Positions 42,437-53,960 are shown, counted from the first letter of the stretch. The stretch is DNA of 64,000 bases from Eremomyces bilateralis CBS 781.70 (GCF_010015585.1 NW_022985093.1:46114-110113), one strand, 5' to 3'. The notes: generated by a model not told the origin, from the letters alone. A program made the numbers and translations.

Positions 42437-44441
42437 ATGGCTCCCGAACACGAAGAAGATCTCATCGATTACTCCGACGACGAGATCGCCAACGAAGCCG
42501 CCCCCGCGCGCACTGCAGGAGCCGCCAACGGCGCCGCTGCCGAAAAGAAAGGCGATCTCACCGTCACCGGAGCTGGAGCAGACAAGAAGGGCAGTTATGT
42601 CGGAATCCACTCCACCGGTTTCCGCGACTTTTTGTTGAAGCCGGAGCTCCTTCGAGCCATCACCGACTGCGGATTCGAGCATCCATCCGAGGGTTAGTCA
42701 TGAAATCAATCATTTTCCTCCCCACAACATCAAGAAGCAAGATCCGCATCGAGGATGTCACGAACACTCCAAGATTCGTGCCGCGTCCGTCCATCTCAAT
42801 AGCAAGCAAGGATTAGAAGGTGCATATCAATGTCGTCCACGAGTTGGGAACTCAGCCGTCATGGGTGGCAAATGGTGGTTTTGCGAGCGGAGCCTCAGAG
42901 GCCGGTATTAGCTGCTGCTAGTTCGGTTTGGATGATGGCTGCCTGATATGAATTCTGGTCGTGTCTCAGACAGCGTGGCTGGGTTCTTCCCGCCGGCAAC
43001 TGGCAAGATGACCTTGCTCTACTGAGCTGCAAGGATCCAAGGCGGGTTGCGGTCGCGATATGGCGCCGCACTTCACCTTGTGCGTTCAAGCGCACCGCAC
43101 ACGCTACAAGATTTTCAACGATATGGACGCTTGAGATGAATGGACGCGGCTTCGACTCACTTTGCATCGCTTTCTTCGAACGACCGTTTCTAACTTCTCG
43201 GTTGCGCATTACAGTCCAGCAAGTTTGCATTCCGCAAGCGATCCTTGGGACCGATGTCCTTTGCCAGGCGAAATCCGGTCTCGGTAAGACCGCCGTCTTC
43301 GTTCTAGCCACCCTCCAACAGATCGAACCGGTCGATGGCGAATGCTCTGTCCTCGTCATGTGCCACACTCGCGAGCTTGCATACCAAATCAAGAACGAGT
43401 ATGCCCGCTTTTCCAAGTACATGCCAACTGTCAAAACCCATGTCTTCTACGGAGGCACCCCCATGCAGAAGGATGTGGAGATTCTCAAGAACAAGGAGAC
43501 CCATCCTCACATCATTGTCGGAACTCCTGGCCGTCTGAACGCTTTGGTTCGGGACAAGCATCTCCAGCTCCGTAGTGTTCAACGCTTTGTCCTTGACGAG
43601 TGCGACAAGATGCTCGATCAAATCGGTATGTGTCACCGCACTTTATCCAAGACTCCGTTCTCACCAAATGTACAGACATGCGCCGCGACGTCCAGGAAAT
43701 CTTCCGCGCCACGCCGACACAGAAGCAGGTGATGATGTTCTCCGCCACCTTGTCTCAAGAGACTCGCCCGATCTGCAAGAAGTTCATGCAGAACCCTCTC
43801 GAGATCTATGTGGATGACGAGACCAAGCTTACCCTACACGGTCTCCAGCAATACTACATCCAATTGTCGGAGCAGGAGAAGAACCGAAAGCTGAACGATC
43901 TCCTTGATACCCTAGAGTTCAACCAAGTCATCATCTTCGTCAAGAGCACTGGTCGTGCAACTGCACTCGACAATCTGCTCCGGGACTGCAATTTCCCCAG
44001 CATTGCGGTCCATTCCGGCGTCAGCCAAGAGGAGCGGTACGTCTTAAGCAAAATCCAACCATCGAACTGAGCTAATACAACCCTAGTATCAAGCGCTACA
44101 AGGAATTCAAAGAGTTCAACAAGCGCATTTGCGTCGCCACCGACGTCTTCGGCCGTGGCATCGACATCGAGCGCATCAACCTGGCAATCAACTACGATCT
44201 TCCTTCCGATGCCGATTCCTACCTTCACCGCGTCGGACGTGCTGGTCGTTTCGGGACCAAGGGGCTCAGTATCTCCTTTGTCAGCAGCGAACAGGATCAA
44301 GAGGTGCTTAAATCGATCGAGAAGCGGTTCGAAGTTGCCCTTCCGTAAGCATACCGATTCTGTGTCTGAGAGTTGAACTAACCTGCTCCCAGGGAGTTCC
44401 CCGCCGAGGGCATTGACGCCAGCACCTACATGGCAAACTAA
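42437..44441 (+). CDS. SUB2: DEAD-box RNA helicase Sub2/UAP56, splicing and mRNA export
   Basis: Five exons (42437..42692, 43215..43625, 43676..44036, 44087..44344, 44393..44441) give 444 residues, the usual length. It starts [16 protein letters not shown], the acidic Sub2 N-terminus. Helicase motifs in order: GF..P and Q ([10 protein letters not shown]), Walker [19 protein letters not shown]-like [15 protein letters not shown], the Sub2-specific DECD box (VLDECDKML), SAT (MMFSATLS), [18 protein letters not shown], and [10 protein letters not shown]. Sub2 acts in the nucleus in spliceosome assembly and in the TREX complex for mRNA export. The first intron is 522 nt, ten times the others, a possible site of autoregulation or an embedded RNA. 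Confidence 0.96.
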
Positions 44442-44780
44442 GCGTCAAGTCGGGGTGATGGATACAAGTGTTATACCGTTGCAGTGGACACCTTTCTCAA
44501 CGGAAGCGATGGTCAAGGATGGAGTCTTGCAGGGGATAATTTGATTTGTGTAACGGAGAATTCGCTCAAAAGAACGGGTCTACTTCAGTCATTCGGGTTC
44601 ATACGGTTTCTCTAATCAACACTAGCTGAGGCGCAATCACTCAGAACGTCAGTAGATTACGAAACAATGTCAGGTCTTTGCTCTCTATCGTTGACTCCTG
44701 TGGCCCAAACTCTCCAACTCTCCACTCCTGGGCGTTTGTCCCTCCGACCTCGAGAGCGGATGGTGCACAGAACCTCAATG
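44442..44780. other. intergenic, convergent 3' ends
   Basis: A 339-bp gap with no recognised feature. Confidence 0.4.
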
Positions 44781-46763
44781 CTAGAAAAAGTAGAATATAT
44801 CGTCCGTAAACCTTTCTAGGGTCAGTCCGGATGATATTCTGGAAGATTTTGCCTTCTTCATCTCACTGTCTATTAAGCTTTGGAATCCCTTCTCTTCAAT
44901 CAATTCCTCCCTGATTTCTTTCGCTCGCTCTATACTAATCGGGAAATCTTCCACATCGTTCACAATTCGATCCATTAGCTCTCCAGGCAATTGGCCTATG
45001 CCTCCATTCTTCACCACCTCCTGCGCCCACCAGTTCTGCCACTGTGGTGGAACGTTCGCAGTGGATATCACTCTTTTGATGTACGGATCCACAAGAAAAA
45101 GGGCCAAGACCTTCTGGTGACCAGGTTTTGACCGGTCGGTGAGGCTGAAGGGCGACACTCGATGCTGGAATATGTTGGGGAAGGCAAGGAATCGAGATTG
45201 GCGAGTGAGGATTTGCCCGATCGGTTGAACGGCTGGCCCACCTTGGTCGATGCCGAAGATAGTTTCAGGCCTTCAAAATCCGCTCGGCCGTCCTCCTTCA
45301 TCATCATGTCCTCGGTTTTCGTATTCTGCCGGAACCCAAGATACGAGTCGGTTATGTTCTCGCAATCATAGTAATACAATGCGGTGGCGCAGATATGCTC
45401 GTTAACAAACCCTTCGACATGCCAGGATCCGCCGTGGTAATCTAGTTTATCAGAAGTGAGGTGGATGTTGGCAAGTTTTACGATAACCAGTATACCCTTC
45501 GGGGATTGCGCTCGAAGCTCAACTGGGGCTAGTAATGGATGGTTCGCAAAGTGCTTCAGATCCTCTTCATAGTCCTCTGGATCGGGCTGGACGAGAACTC
45601 GGTTATCGCGCTTCTACCGCTGTTTAAACTCCCTATATTCATTGACATTATCTTCATCCTCCCAGCCAGATTCATCATCTTCATCGTCCGGACTAGGTTC
45701 ATCATCATGGTACGAGCTATTCATCATCCTCATGGTCCGAGCTTGCTGCATCATCATCGTCGTCCGAGCTAGTTTCATTATCTTCATGGGCGAACTAGGT
45801 TCACCATCTTTACGTTCGCGGTCCTTAAACCTGCCGTTGGGCCAGCCGTATTCTGTGACGCTGGTGTGGATGCGCAGCTGCTGCTGTTCTTCGAGATCGG
45901 TTACGGAGGAGAGCGTCTCGTTCCATAACGGAATGGCCCGTGCAATGATCTCTTCGAGGAGAGGATAGATTCGAGCGTGCGTGACCGGATGGAGATTGTT
46001 AACGTAGCTTTCGATCTTTACTCAGCCATCATCTTGAACGACACATCGCTGGGCAACCATTAAAACTTCATTGAGATCAACTCCTCATATTTCCCAGAGT
46101 GCCCCTTTGGGATAGAGGCAACTAACCCTTGCCCGCACATACCTATGCAGTCTTGTGTGCCAACTTTCACGTCCACCGTTGGGAAGATACGAGAGACGCC
46201 GTAAATCGAGGAAACAACGAAGGGTGCACCAAATCCAGGACCTTGTCATTGGATCCTGGATGCCAGTCCTTTTGGTGTTTCGGAACATCCTCCAACAGTT
46301 TGACGGCTTCAATCAGCCTTTGGCGTAGCTCTTCAGACACGAGAATATCGGACTTCACCACCGCCGCGCCGATATCTAGAACTCCGACGACTCCCGTGCC
46401 TTCATGTTGCTTCGCCTTGTCCCTAAGCTCTGCAATTCAATAATTAAACATTCGGTCTGAGAAGTCCCGGACCTGAAGCGTTGGGTCCACAATCTTGCCC
46501 CGTCATTTGGCTACGATCTCTTCATCAAATACCTTGCGGCGCCATTCCGGCTTGTCGGTGAGTGACTCCATCACGCCCAACTTGGCTTGCTCCCGGACTG
46601 TTACCGCCAAGCCCCAGTATTCCGTAGGAAGGGTAACGATTGAGAAACTGGAGCGCTTTCTCTCACCATCTTTGACCGGAAAGCGTGGGAATCTATTAGT
46701 CATCCGAATGCCGAAGCCTAGATACTCACCGACCCGAGACGTCGTCCTGGTTGAGGGATCCAT
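44781..46763 (-). pseudogene. decayed DUF4246 family gene
   Basis: Family segments are recognisable in order from 46763: EYLGFGIRMTNRFPRFPV, VTVREQAKLGVMESLTDKPE, DLVHPSLFPR, IYGVSRIFPTVDV, VNNLHPVTHARIYPLLEEI, SPKGILVIVKLANIHL, GGSWHVEGFVNEHICATALY and LALFLVDPYIKRVISTANVP. They are not in one frame. Lesions seen: a one-base deletion near 46206; in-frame stops at 46060-46062, 46022-46024 and 45614-45616; frame changes near 46030 and 45258-45275; and a pair of compensating shifts in an acidic repeat at about 45650-45790. Introns do not explain them. DUF4246 has no established function. A hAT-like element lies about 220 bp upstream. Confidence 0.82.
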
Positions 46764-46972
46764 TTTTGAGTGGCGATGGGAATTTGAACAATCTCAGCTT
46801 AGCGATAGCCATACTTGAACGAGAACACAGAAAATTTGAGGAGACTCAGAACAAAACAGACGAAAGGTTTCTAGGACCGAACTTACTCTTCCCTCACCGT
46901 CCTACGCTTACTTTATAAATGTTTTTCTCTTGGAGTCTTGGTTGTTGTTACTATTACAGGGAACCGATGGCA

Positions 46973-46980
46973 CTTAGTTC
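46973..46980. repeat. 8-bp target-site duplication, left of hAT-like copy 2
   Basis: CTTAGTTC, repeated exactly at 47472-47479. Confidence 0.9.
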
Positions 46981-47471
46981 TAGGGCTGGACACGAATAAG
47001 GATTTTGGCTATTCGTATTCGACTTTTCCTCTTGAACGATTATTCGTATTCGACTAAGTTTTGAGACGTTTTATTCGTATTATTCGCGAATATTCGTAAA
47101 TAATGCCAAGACTTATTCGGCAAAAGCCGAGCCAATGAATGAATGCCCAACAGTCGCGACTTTTGTTTACCCGAACACGATCTGGAGGATTTGAGCTCTA
47201 AGAGATACAAAGCATATCAATAGCGTCGAATTGATCACTCCTGACGATTCAGCAAGCCAAGTGACCCCAGCTTAAAGCTCTCTGTCGACCATCTCTCCGA
47301 TGCGAGATACATGGAAATAGCTTCAGAGATAGACGAATAATTACGAATAATTACGAATAATGCGAATATTATTCGTACGAATATTAGTAAGCGGAAATTC
47401 TAAATTTTATTCGTATTCGACTACGAATATTCGTACGAATACGAATAGTCGAATATTCGTGTCCAGCCCTA
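46981..47471 (-). mobile_element. hAT-like non-autonomous element (MITE), copy 2, 491 bp
   Basis: Starts TAGGGCTGGACACGAATAAG and ends with the inverted complement GTCCAGCCCTA, flanked by the perfect 8-bp duplication CTTAGTTC. It is inverted relative to copy 1 at 12472-12941 and nearly identical through the core. It carries about 20 extra bases of ATTCG-type repeat near its right end (about 47425-47455). No transposase is encoded. Confidence 0.92.
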
Positions 47472-47479
47472 CTTAGTTC
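47472..47479. repeat. 8-bp target-site duplication, right of hAT-like copy 2
   Basis: CTTAGTTC, identical to 46973-46980. Confidence 0.9.
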
Positions 47480-47794
47480 CTCCGCAAAAGTCTCCGTTAC
47501 ACTGATAGTATTTCTTTTCACGGAGAGTTTGGTGTAACTAGGACTGTAGATAAGTTGGCCAGACACGAGATAGCGCGACGCCACCACCACCACCACCACC
47601 ACCACCACAACAACAACAGAAAGACATGTACCCCTGAATTCTCCTGCTCAGCTCGTAGGCACTGACCCTCTCGAATGCAGTTCCTTCTCAACTCTCTCTG
47701 GATGAGATGCGGTCAACAATTATATTAACCTAGAATGTAAATGATACTGGGTTATCATCTGTATCCGTACACCATTGGATCACACGAAGGCAGA
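47480..47794. other. intergenic with CCA trinucleotide repeat
   Basis: Contains a (CCA)n run followed by (CAA)n at about 47581-47618. No gene is recognised. Confidence 0.6.
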
Positions 47795-49799
47795 ATGTCT
47801 CAAAACACTATAGCCGACATCATCACGTACGTTGGTGTAAGTTGAACATCCCAATGTAATAATCAATCCTGAATGTGATTGATCAATGAATGACTAATCT
47901 GAATGGATGTGAAAAGGTTCCCCTTGCGGTACTCGGGGTTCTTCCGACCCTCTACACATGCATTAAATCCCTCCTTAGTCTGCGGAAGATCCGAAAACAA
48001 TTGGATCGCAATGGCGTGTCTGCCATTACGAGGAGTAGCCTGCTCTCGGGCATCGTGGAAGTGGAGATTCAACGGCATAGTATTACCCCGTTGGAGAGGG
48101 CTGACCCTCAATACTTTGACCCCAACCAGCACCCTTCGTCTTTGGATGGAGGTTCATGGACGTTATTCAATTGGAGGTTAGGTCTGCATTATCAATAGTT
48201 CTGTCTCATCTGACAAATTCATACCCCCAGGACGATGCCAATTGGCATGAAGCAATACAGATTCCAGTATCACGATGAACTCAAGTAAGATCACTCAGGC
48301 TTCTTGCGAATAGCGGACTTACAAGACCATGCAGACAACCACAGGCAGAAGTGCAATTCGAAGCACTTATTGCCTTCCTGCTCGACCATGGAGCTGTCCC
48401 CAGCGTTGCAGGATTCAACGATTTGAGGTCATCCGGCCTGTGGACGCCAGTCGGGACATCACTGCTCTCAGCGCCTCATTCGACAGACCCCGTGCTGCAA
48501 GTAGCAAAATCAGACGACTCAGACGGGATCTTGTCACTTTCGCTCAGGTGGAATCCTCGATGGAACAGCAGAGACGCTGACTCTATCCCGCCTTATTGGA
48601 TTCGTATTAAATCTCCCGCAGCACCTTCAAAAATAGCGATGAACACCAAAGACGACCAAAAGCAGGCTGATGTGACTGCTCACGAAATTGGTATAGAAGT
48701 GCTGCCAGATGATGATGTGAACTATCCCACCCTGCCAAGTTTCATAGGGAGGAATGACACAACTGCGACAGATAAAACTATCACCGAAATCGAGCCTTGT
48801 CCTCCGCCTAATATCAAGCAGTTATCGAGCTCAAGTACCACCACAACTCGTTCATCTCGCCAGAACGCCTATAGGCTTCGTGTTGGACCTGGAGGGGTTC
48901 AAGCTGCCTATCGCGAATCCGACCCCGACACCCCTCTTCGCCTTCACCGTTTTCATGAAACCCATCGCAACAGTGCCATTGCCCCGAACATTTCCGATGG
49001 TGCCAATCTCTGGTTCTGCTGCGCCATCACAGCTCTCGCGGCACCTCGCGGAGGCTTGTGGTCCTTTGTCATCCCTGCAGACATCCTCGCGCTCTCTCAC
49101 CGTGAATCCGTCCCATGCGGTGTCATGGTACTACTAGACATCCTATCCGAAGACTCGGTTCCCAAATGGCGCTCCGTGACCGCTGCAGAGGAGGCGGAAG
49201 CGGAACGGGACGAGCGGCACCGCGAGTTGGTGGAACAAGGGAGACGGCAGCTGGAGATTTCCAAATTGCCATTTGCGCAGCAGCAGGCAGAGCGACTGAA
49301 GGAGATGGAGAAGCAATCCTGGAGGTTTCATGAAAAATCGAGAGATAAAAATTCCAGACAAATGAAGAGGAAAGTGAAGGAGGTGGAAGAGGCCGTGGGA
49401 AGTTGGCGGGTAGGGGTTGGCGTTGTGGTGGAAGGCTGCAGGAAATGGTTGGTGAAAAGCATGAATTTGGAAGACGAGACTTCAGTGGCCGAGGTGGTAG
49501 AAACGTGGTTACTGGACATGGTGGAGAGTGAAGGGTCGGATGATGCTGAAACCAACGACAACGGGATGAAGGTCAGGCCAGACAAAGTAGCAGAAATGTT
49601 GGAAGAATGGAAGGGGTGGGCCGAGGGGGGAGGCATGTTGATACCTCATTATGAGAAGGCGAAGGAAGAACAATGGGCTTTCTGCGTGTCTGCATGTGTG
49701 CTATTCCTGATCAAGGAGATGGCTGGTATGACAGAGGGCAACGTGGTGTCAGACCTGCAAGAATGCTTGCGCTTATGGAAAAAAGTGCGGTTAGGATAA
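47795..49799 (+). CDS. conserved fungal protein with N-terminal membrane segment, unknown function
   Basis: Four exons joined in frame: 47795..47836, 47917 to about 48175, then a short exon ending QYHDELK, then the large exon to 49799. The N-terminus (MSQNTIADIITYVGVPLAVL, then GVLPTLYTCIKSL) forms one membrane-spanning helix. After it come a region with NWRTMPIGMKQYRFQYHDEL and ALIAFLLDHGAVPSVAGFND, a disordered Ser/Thr stretch near the middle, FCCAITALAAPRGGLWSFVI, a long charged coiled coil (about 49180-49390), and a C-terminal helical region. I recognise this layout from fungal-specific hypothetical proteins but cannot assign a function. Confidence 0.75.
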
Positions 49800-50172
49800 T
49801 GGCTTAGTGTTGCCATGTTTGGAGGCCAGGACTGTTTACAGTGTCCATAGCAATTTGAATCATATTGTACAGAACGGCTGGCGAAAAGTAGACTGAAAAG
49901 TACTCTCTGATCGCAGCACGTATGTTTACCGCGTACCACTGTAGTGGTGAGGAAACTGTTGATTGATCCTTGTAGCTGGACTCAAGCCCATCGAATCGCC
50001 CCCCCGAATTTGGCTTTTTGAAATGGCACGGCCGGCCATGGGTCTCTGGTGGTGCTTGTGCCGATATCGCTGCAATACTGTGAGAGCAGCTAACATGGCG
50101 CTGTATCATAAAATGGGACACATGCCCAAATATCAAAAGCCAGAGAAACCCCACCTAGCATATGCAAGGGTA
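49800..50172. other. intergenic, convergent 3' ends
   Basis: A 373-bp gap between convergent genes. Nothing is recognised. Confidence 0.4.
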
Positions 50173-51210
50173 TCAACCTATAATAGAACCCAACCAGAAG
50201 CCCGCCATCCATAACACCCCCCATGCAGGCTGTAGAACGGTTCTCAGTGCTGCTGGTCCGGGACAAGTCCCAGTGAGACCCCAACTGATACCAAATGTCA
50301 TGGCTCCCAGGACGAATTTCCAATCCGAGTCTTTGATCGACTTCGTGGGCAGTTGAAAGCGGGCCTCGAACTTCGGTTTCCCCTCCAAGCCAAAGGTCAG
50401 GTTGTACAGACTATTAGGAACAAGACCGCAGAGGACGACCACAAGTAAACTAGGATCCCAGTTTCGGATCGGATAGATCGAGAAGAACGCTTGGACCTTA
50501 TCAGGGTTCCCCATCCCCGAGAGCAAAAGTCCCAGACCGAATGTGAAGCCAGAAAGCAGATATGTCACCCGATTCGGCAGCGTCGGTTGGGCAGAACGGG
50601 TGGATAGCCACCGCGGTATCCAATTCGTAGCGAGGATAGTGCCCAGGGCGAGCAGGAGGAGGCGCTGTGTCAATGCTTGCGACGGATAGACGGGCACAAA
50701 GCAAGGTTGGCCAGCGGGGCATGCCGCAGTCGGAATTCCCGAACGGTGAGAGAGGAAATATGTGATGAAAGCGGTGGGGAAGAATATCGCGGTTGCGAGG
50801 ATGGAGCGGCCGGAAAACCTGGACATGCCGCAGAGCATGTGGCCAGAAGTGCAACCGTTACAGCCCTATATCGAGTGGCATTGTCAGTCTTTGTTTGAAA
50901 AGATGCGACCCAGTGGACATACCTTCGTTCCCCACCCCGTTAACAGTCCCATCAATACCGTGAAGAGGTAATATCCAGCTTTTTGCTCTACGCCGGGAAA
51001 CGACGGTAGCAACTCTGGACAAACGAACGCCATGAGTCCGGCGCTACCCGACATGCCCGCGAAGAATAGCCCTGTCGTCAGAGTTGGGGCGGTCAAAAGT
51101 CGTCGAATCAACCCTGAGGCACCGAGTACAGCTCCATTATTGTAAAGGAGCGTCGTCGTACTATGGTGTAGGAGCAGCGCTCCCAGCGCAGTTTCTATAG
51201 GCGTGAACAT
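50173..51210 (-). CDS. YeeE/YedE-family sulfur-compound (thiosulfate) transporter
   Basis: Two exons (51210..50923, 50865..50173; 57-nt intron GTATGT..ATATAG) give 326 residues with about nine hydrophobic helices. The protein is an internal duplication typical of the family. The first half starts MFTPIETALGALLLHHSTTT and has LIRRLLTAPTLTTGLFFAGM and GLLTGWGTK. At the exon junction is GCNGCTSGHMLCGMSRFS, holding the conserved Cys-x-Ser-Gly-His motif. The second half includes LLSGFTFGLGLLLSGMGNP and GISWGLTGTCPGPAA. Bacterial relatives import thiosulfate. The family is mainly prokaryotic, so an old transfer into fungi is plausible; the intron shows adaptation to the fungal genome. Confidence 0.9.
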
Positions 51211-51731
51211 TGGAAGATTGGCATTTGGAACAATGCGCAAAGCTTGCGCGGACGTACCAGAACCTTTGTATGCTTCGCAAATGAGGATGCCCGCCTACGA
51301 GACGGTCCAGTGGCGCAATTAGGTGCGGATTTGGGATGAAAGCGATTTCCACCCCCAAGATCCCACGGCATGCTAGGTTCTTAGGGCCCACCAGGCGAAA
51401 AGGCTCCGAGATGGGTGAATACACGGGAGCCCGTGCAATGAAGGGCATTATGCGGTGGTAATTGAACCATCGCGATGGCAAAATGTTCCGATGGCATTTC
51501 GGCGTCTTTTGGACTTGTCGATGAAGTATGTTCCTCACTTCGAAAGAGTGAAGAGTGCTATGTAGTGATGAGGTTGAAGATATCTAATATAAAGTATTGC
51601 CGTGAACACTGGTGCTACTAGCCCGTGAGTGGAGAAACTCATTGTCGGAGAGAGTGACCGGCACGTGATATCAAAGAGCCTACAGTTCGAACATTCACAT
51701 GAGAGTCGCTTAGCCAGCCATTGAGACTGCA
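51211..51731. other. intergenic, upstream of sulfur transporter
   Basis: About 520 bp containing the presumed promoter of the transporter. No motif is assigned. Confidence 0.4.
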
Positions 51732-52391
51732 GGTCGCCCCACTCTCAGATGAGCTTTCGTCTGAGAGTGGCCGTCTGGCCAAGACCGCAGGGTGCACGGT
51801 TCATGGGCCCGAGGCAGGCGGAGCAGTGAGGCACTGAGGCATATCACATGACCCGCACGAGCCACACTTATCACTCTCAGATGAACCTTCCAAAAATGTA
51901 TTCATAATGCAATAGGAATACATTTATTATAGCCCCAGTTTCTAAAGACTGGGTAATGTATTAGGGATATATTCTTAATTCATTTCTACTCAATTAGAAG
52001 AGTTCGCCCAAAGCTGTGATCGTTCAGAATGCCTTCAAATGCATTGAAAATGCATTCCGTCGGAACTTACATCTTGTCCCCATGAGTCCGTGTCCGAACT
52101 CCAAAGATCGCGATGGCATCATGGCAGAGCACAATACGATTGGCATATGGGCTGGATTAGTTAGGAATGTATTCTAAATGTTTTCTAAATGACTTATATT
52201 CTTGCCTAACGATATCTTGAATTCTTGATGAACTGCTAGTACAAGGTAGTGTGAGAAGGAAAAGTTCATCTGAGAGTAGACATTATTGTCATCTGAGTGT
52301 GGATAGTCTGTGTCTTTGGCAAAACATGTGAATTATGACCGACTTGTCGATTCTCATGCGAATTGCGAAAGTTCATCTGAGAGTGGGGCGA
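51732..52391. mobile_element. possible short element bounded by CTCTCAGATGA inverted repeats
   Basis: The left boundary CGCCCCACTCTCAGATGA (around 51735-51752) is the reverse complement of the right boundary TCATCTGAGAGTGGGGCG (around 52373-52390), with similarity extending to CTTTCG on the inner side. Inside are further copies of the core: an inverted one at 51757-51770 that forms a hairpin with the first, one at 51872-51886, one at 52265-52280 and a diverged one at 52290-52303. The interior is AT-rich and has no gene. No convincing target-site duplication was found, so the element class and exact ends are unknown. Confidence 0.6.
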
Positions 52392-53206
52392 ACTATAGTC
52401 TCTCACGTGGATGACGTTTTCCCCAGCCACCTTTCAAACAGGGGGATGGTGGAACCCACCTGCACGGCTACACCCCTGCGATACTCTATGAATCCCCTCC
52501 CTCCAGGAACATCTAAAACTGCATGAAGATTCATACTAACGTTAAAGATATTCCTCCATCATCATCATTCTTCATCCTGTGCCGAGCACTCAACTATTGC
52601 TTGAACATAGCACAGTTGCGACCTTGCTATTACATACGGAGTACGGAGTACTCCGTAGCACTTAGAAGTCATGTGAATCATGCACCTACCCATTACATCA
52701 CGCTAGCTGTAGCAACTTCGGATCCCCAGCCGCCGACTAGCCACACGGATATCACTGAACATTTGGCCACCATGATTTCTCCCAGCCATCATGGATCATA
52801 TACCACTTGGAACCTGCTGCTGACAGCGAGTGATTTAGATGATGGTATTGTCATGCACGGAAGTACCGGTAACCAGTATTCCGTACCCTAGCTGTATTCC
52901 TTACATTTTGCACATATTGGTTCCAGCGATTTCCTGTGCCTTTACGTTCTTCGTTGGTTCTTCCTGTGTCTATCTTGCTAGAAAGCGACTATTCCGATGT
53001 TTCTCAGCGGTCCCTCTACTGTTCTACAGTCTGATCTGCTTTGAAATTGTAATAGGATTCACCCATCGCCCAGCCAGTCGTATATTGTCCTCCACAAGAC
53101 CATTTACAACTGGCATACAATCTCTCCTACATCCACTACCTTCTCAATTGCTACCTTGGGCTTCAGAGACCTTAAACCAAGCAAGCCTTTATTGCAAATA
53201 CTCGGA
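52392..53206. other. intergenic, upstream of GPI-anchored protein
   Basis: Contains the palindromic patch TACGGAGTACTCCGTA near 52642-52657. The open frame 52839..53228 encodes a hydrophobic peptide without family similarity and overlaps the true gene start in another frame, so it is not accepted as a gene. Confidence 0.4.
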
Positions 53207-53960
53207 ATGCGCTCATCATCACCTTTGAGCCTGGGGTGGCTCGCCTTGATTGGAATGGCTTCTAAAGTCTTCTCTCAATCGGCCATCGTCATCCCAATTA
53301 CAGTATCAGGTGAGACGTCTTGTCCCATCTCTAAACACGATTCATCTAACATCCGGAAAAGGGAGTCCAGGCATTGCCACAATCACAGTCCCAATCGCCT
53401 CCGGTACTATCCCACTCACCGCTGGCATTAGCATCATTCCCACGCCGTCACCCGGAACAGGAGAAAACATTGCACCAATTACGTCGGAGCACAACCCAGG
53501 CAATGCACCGGATGTCTCATCATCTGCTCTAGGAGGGACTCCAGTCACCGATTACCAGAGCGTCTGGCCTTCCTCCGAATACCCCTCTAGCACTACCCCG
53601 TGTACTTCATATTCCGACTTCACCGGCAGCGAAATTGGGCCAGGATCCTCCCTTACTGGAGAGTCATCCAAGTCCGATGTCTCTAGCTCTGATGCCTCTT
53701 CTACCGCAGCTGCTAGTTCATCCCTCGCAACCGCTTCTGATGCACTTTCCTCTGCTACTTCGGGTATAGTCGAGAGTACAAACGCTCCGAGTGGGCTACA
53801 AACGTCGATCATCACACCTACTGGTCCTTCCACAATACCTTCGTCCAGTCAAACAAACGTTGCCCCTCCTGCCCCGACGGCAAACGGTGCGAAATCACAC
53901 CGGACAAATTGGGGATACGGTGCATTCGCCATTGCCATGGCGCCTTTATGGATATTTTGA
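53207..53960 (+). CDS. GPI-anchored Ser/Thr-rich cell surface protein
   Basis: Two exons (53207..53309, 53362..53960; 52-nt intron GTGAGA..AAAAG) give 233 residues. The N-terminus MRSSSPLSLGWLALIGMASK with VFSQ is a signal peptide. The body is Ser/Thr/Pro-rich with stretches such as SKSDVSSSDASSTAAASSSL, as in heavily O-glycosylated wall proteins. The C-terminus has a small-residue site (NGAKS) followed by the hydrophobic tail YGAFAIAMAPLWIF, a GPI attachment signal. No catalytic domain is seen. It probably sits in the plasma membrane or wall; the family is fast-evolving and not named. Confidence 0.75.

Noticed and set aside
52839-53228. 129-codon hydrophobic plus-strand frame upstream of the GPI protein
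   Set aside because: It overlaps the first exon of the better-supported secreted protein in another frame, and shows no domain or coding bias that I can see.
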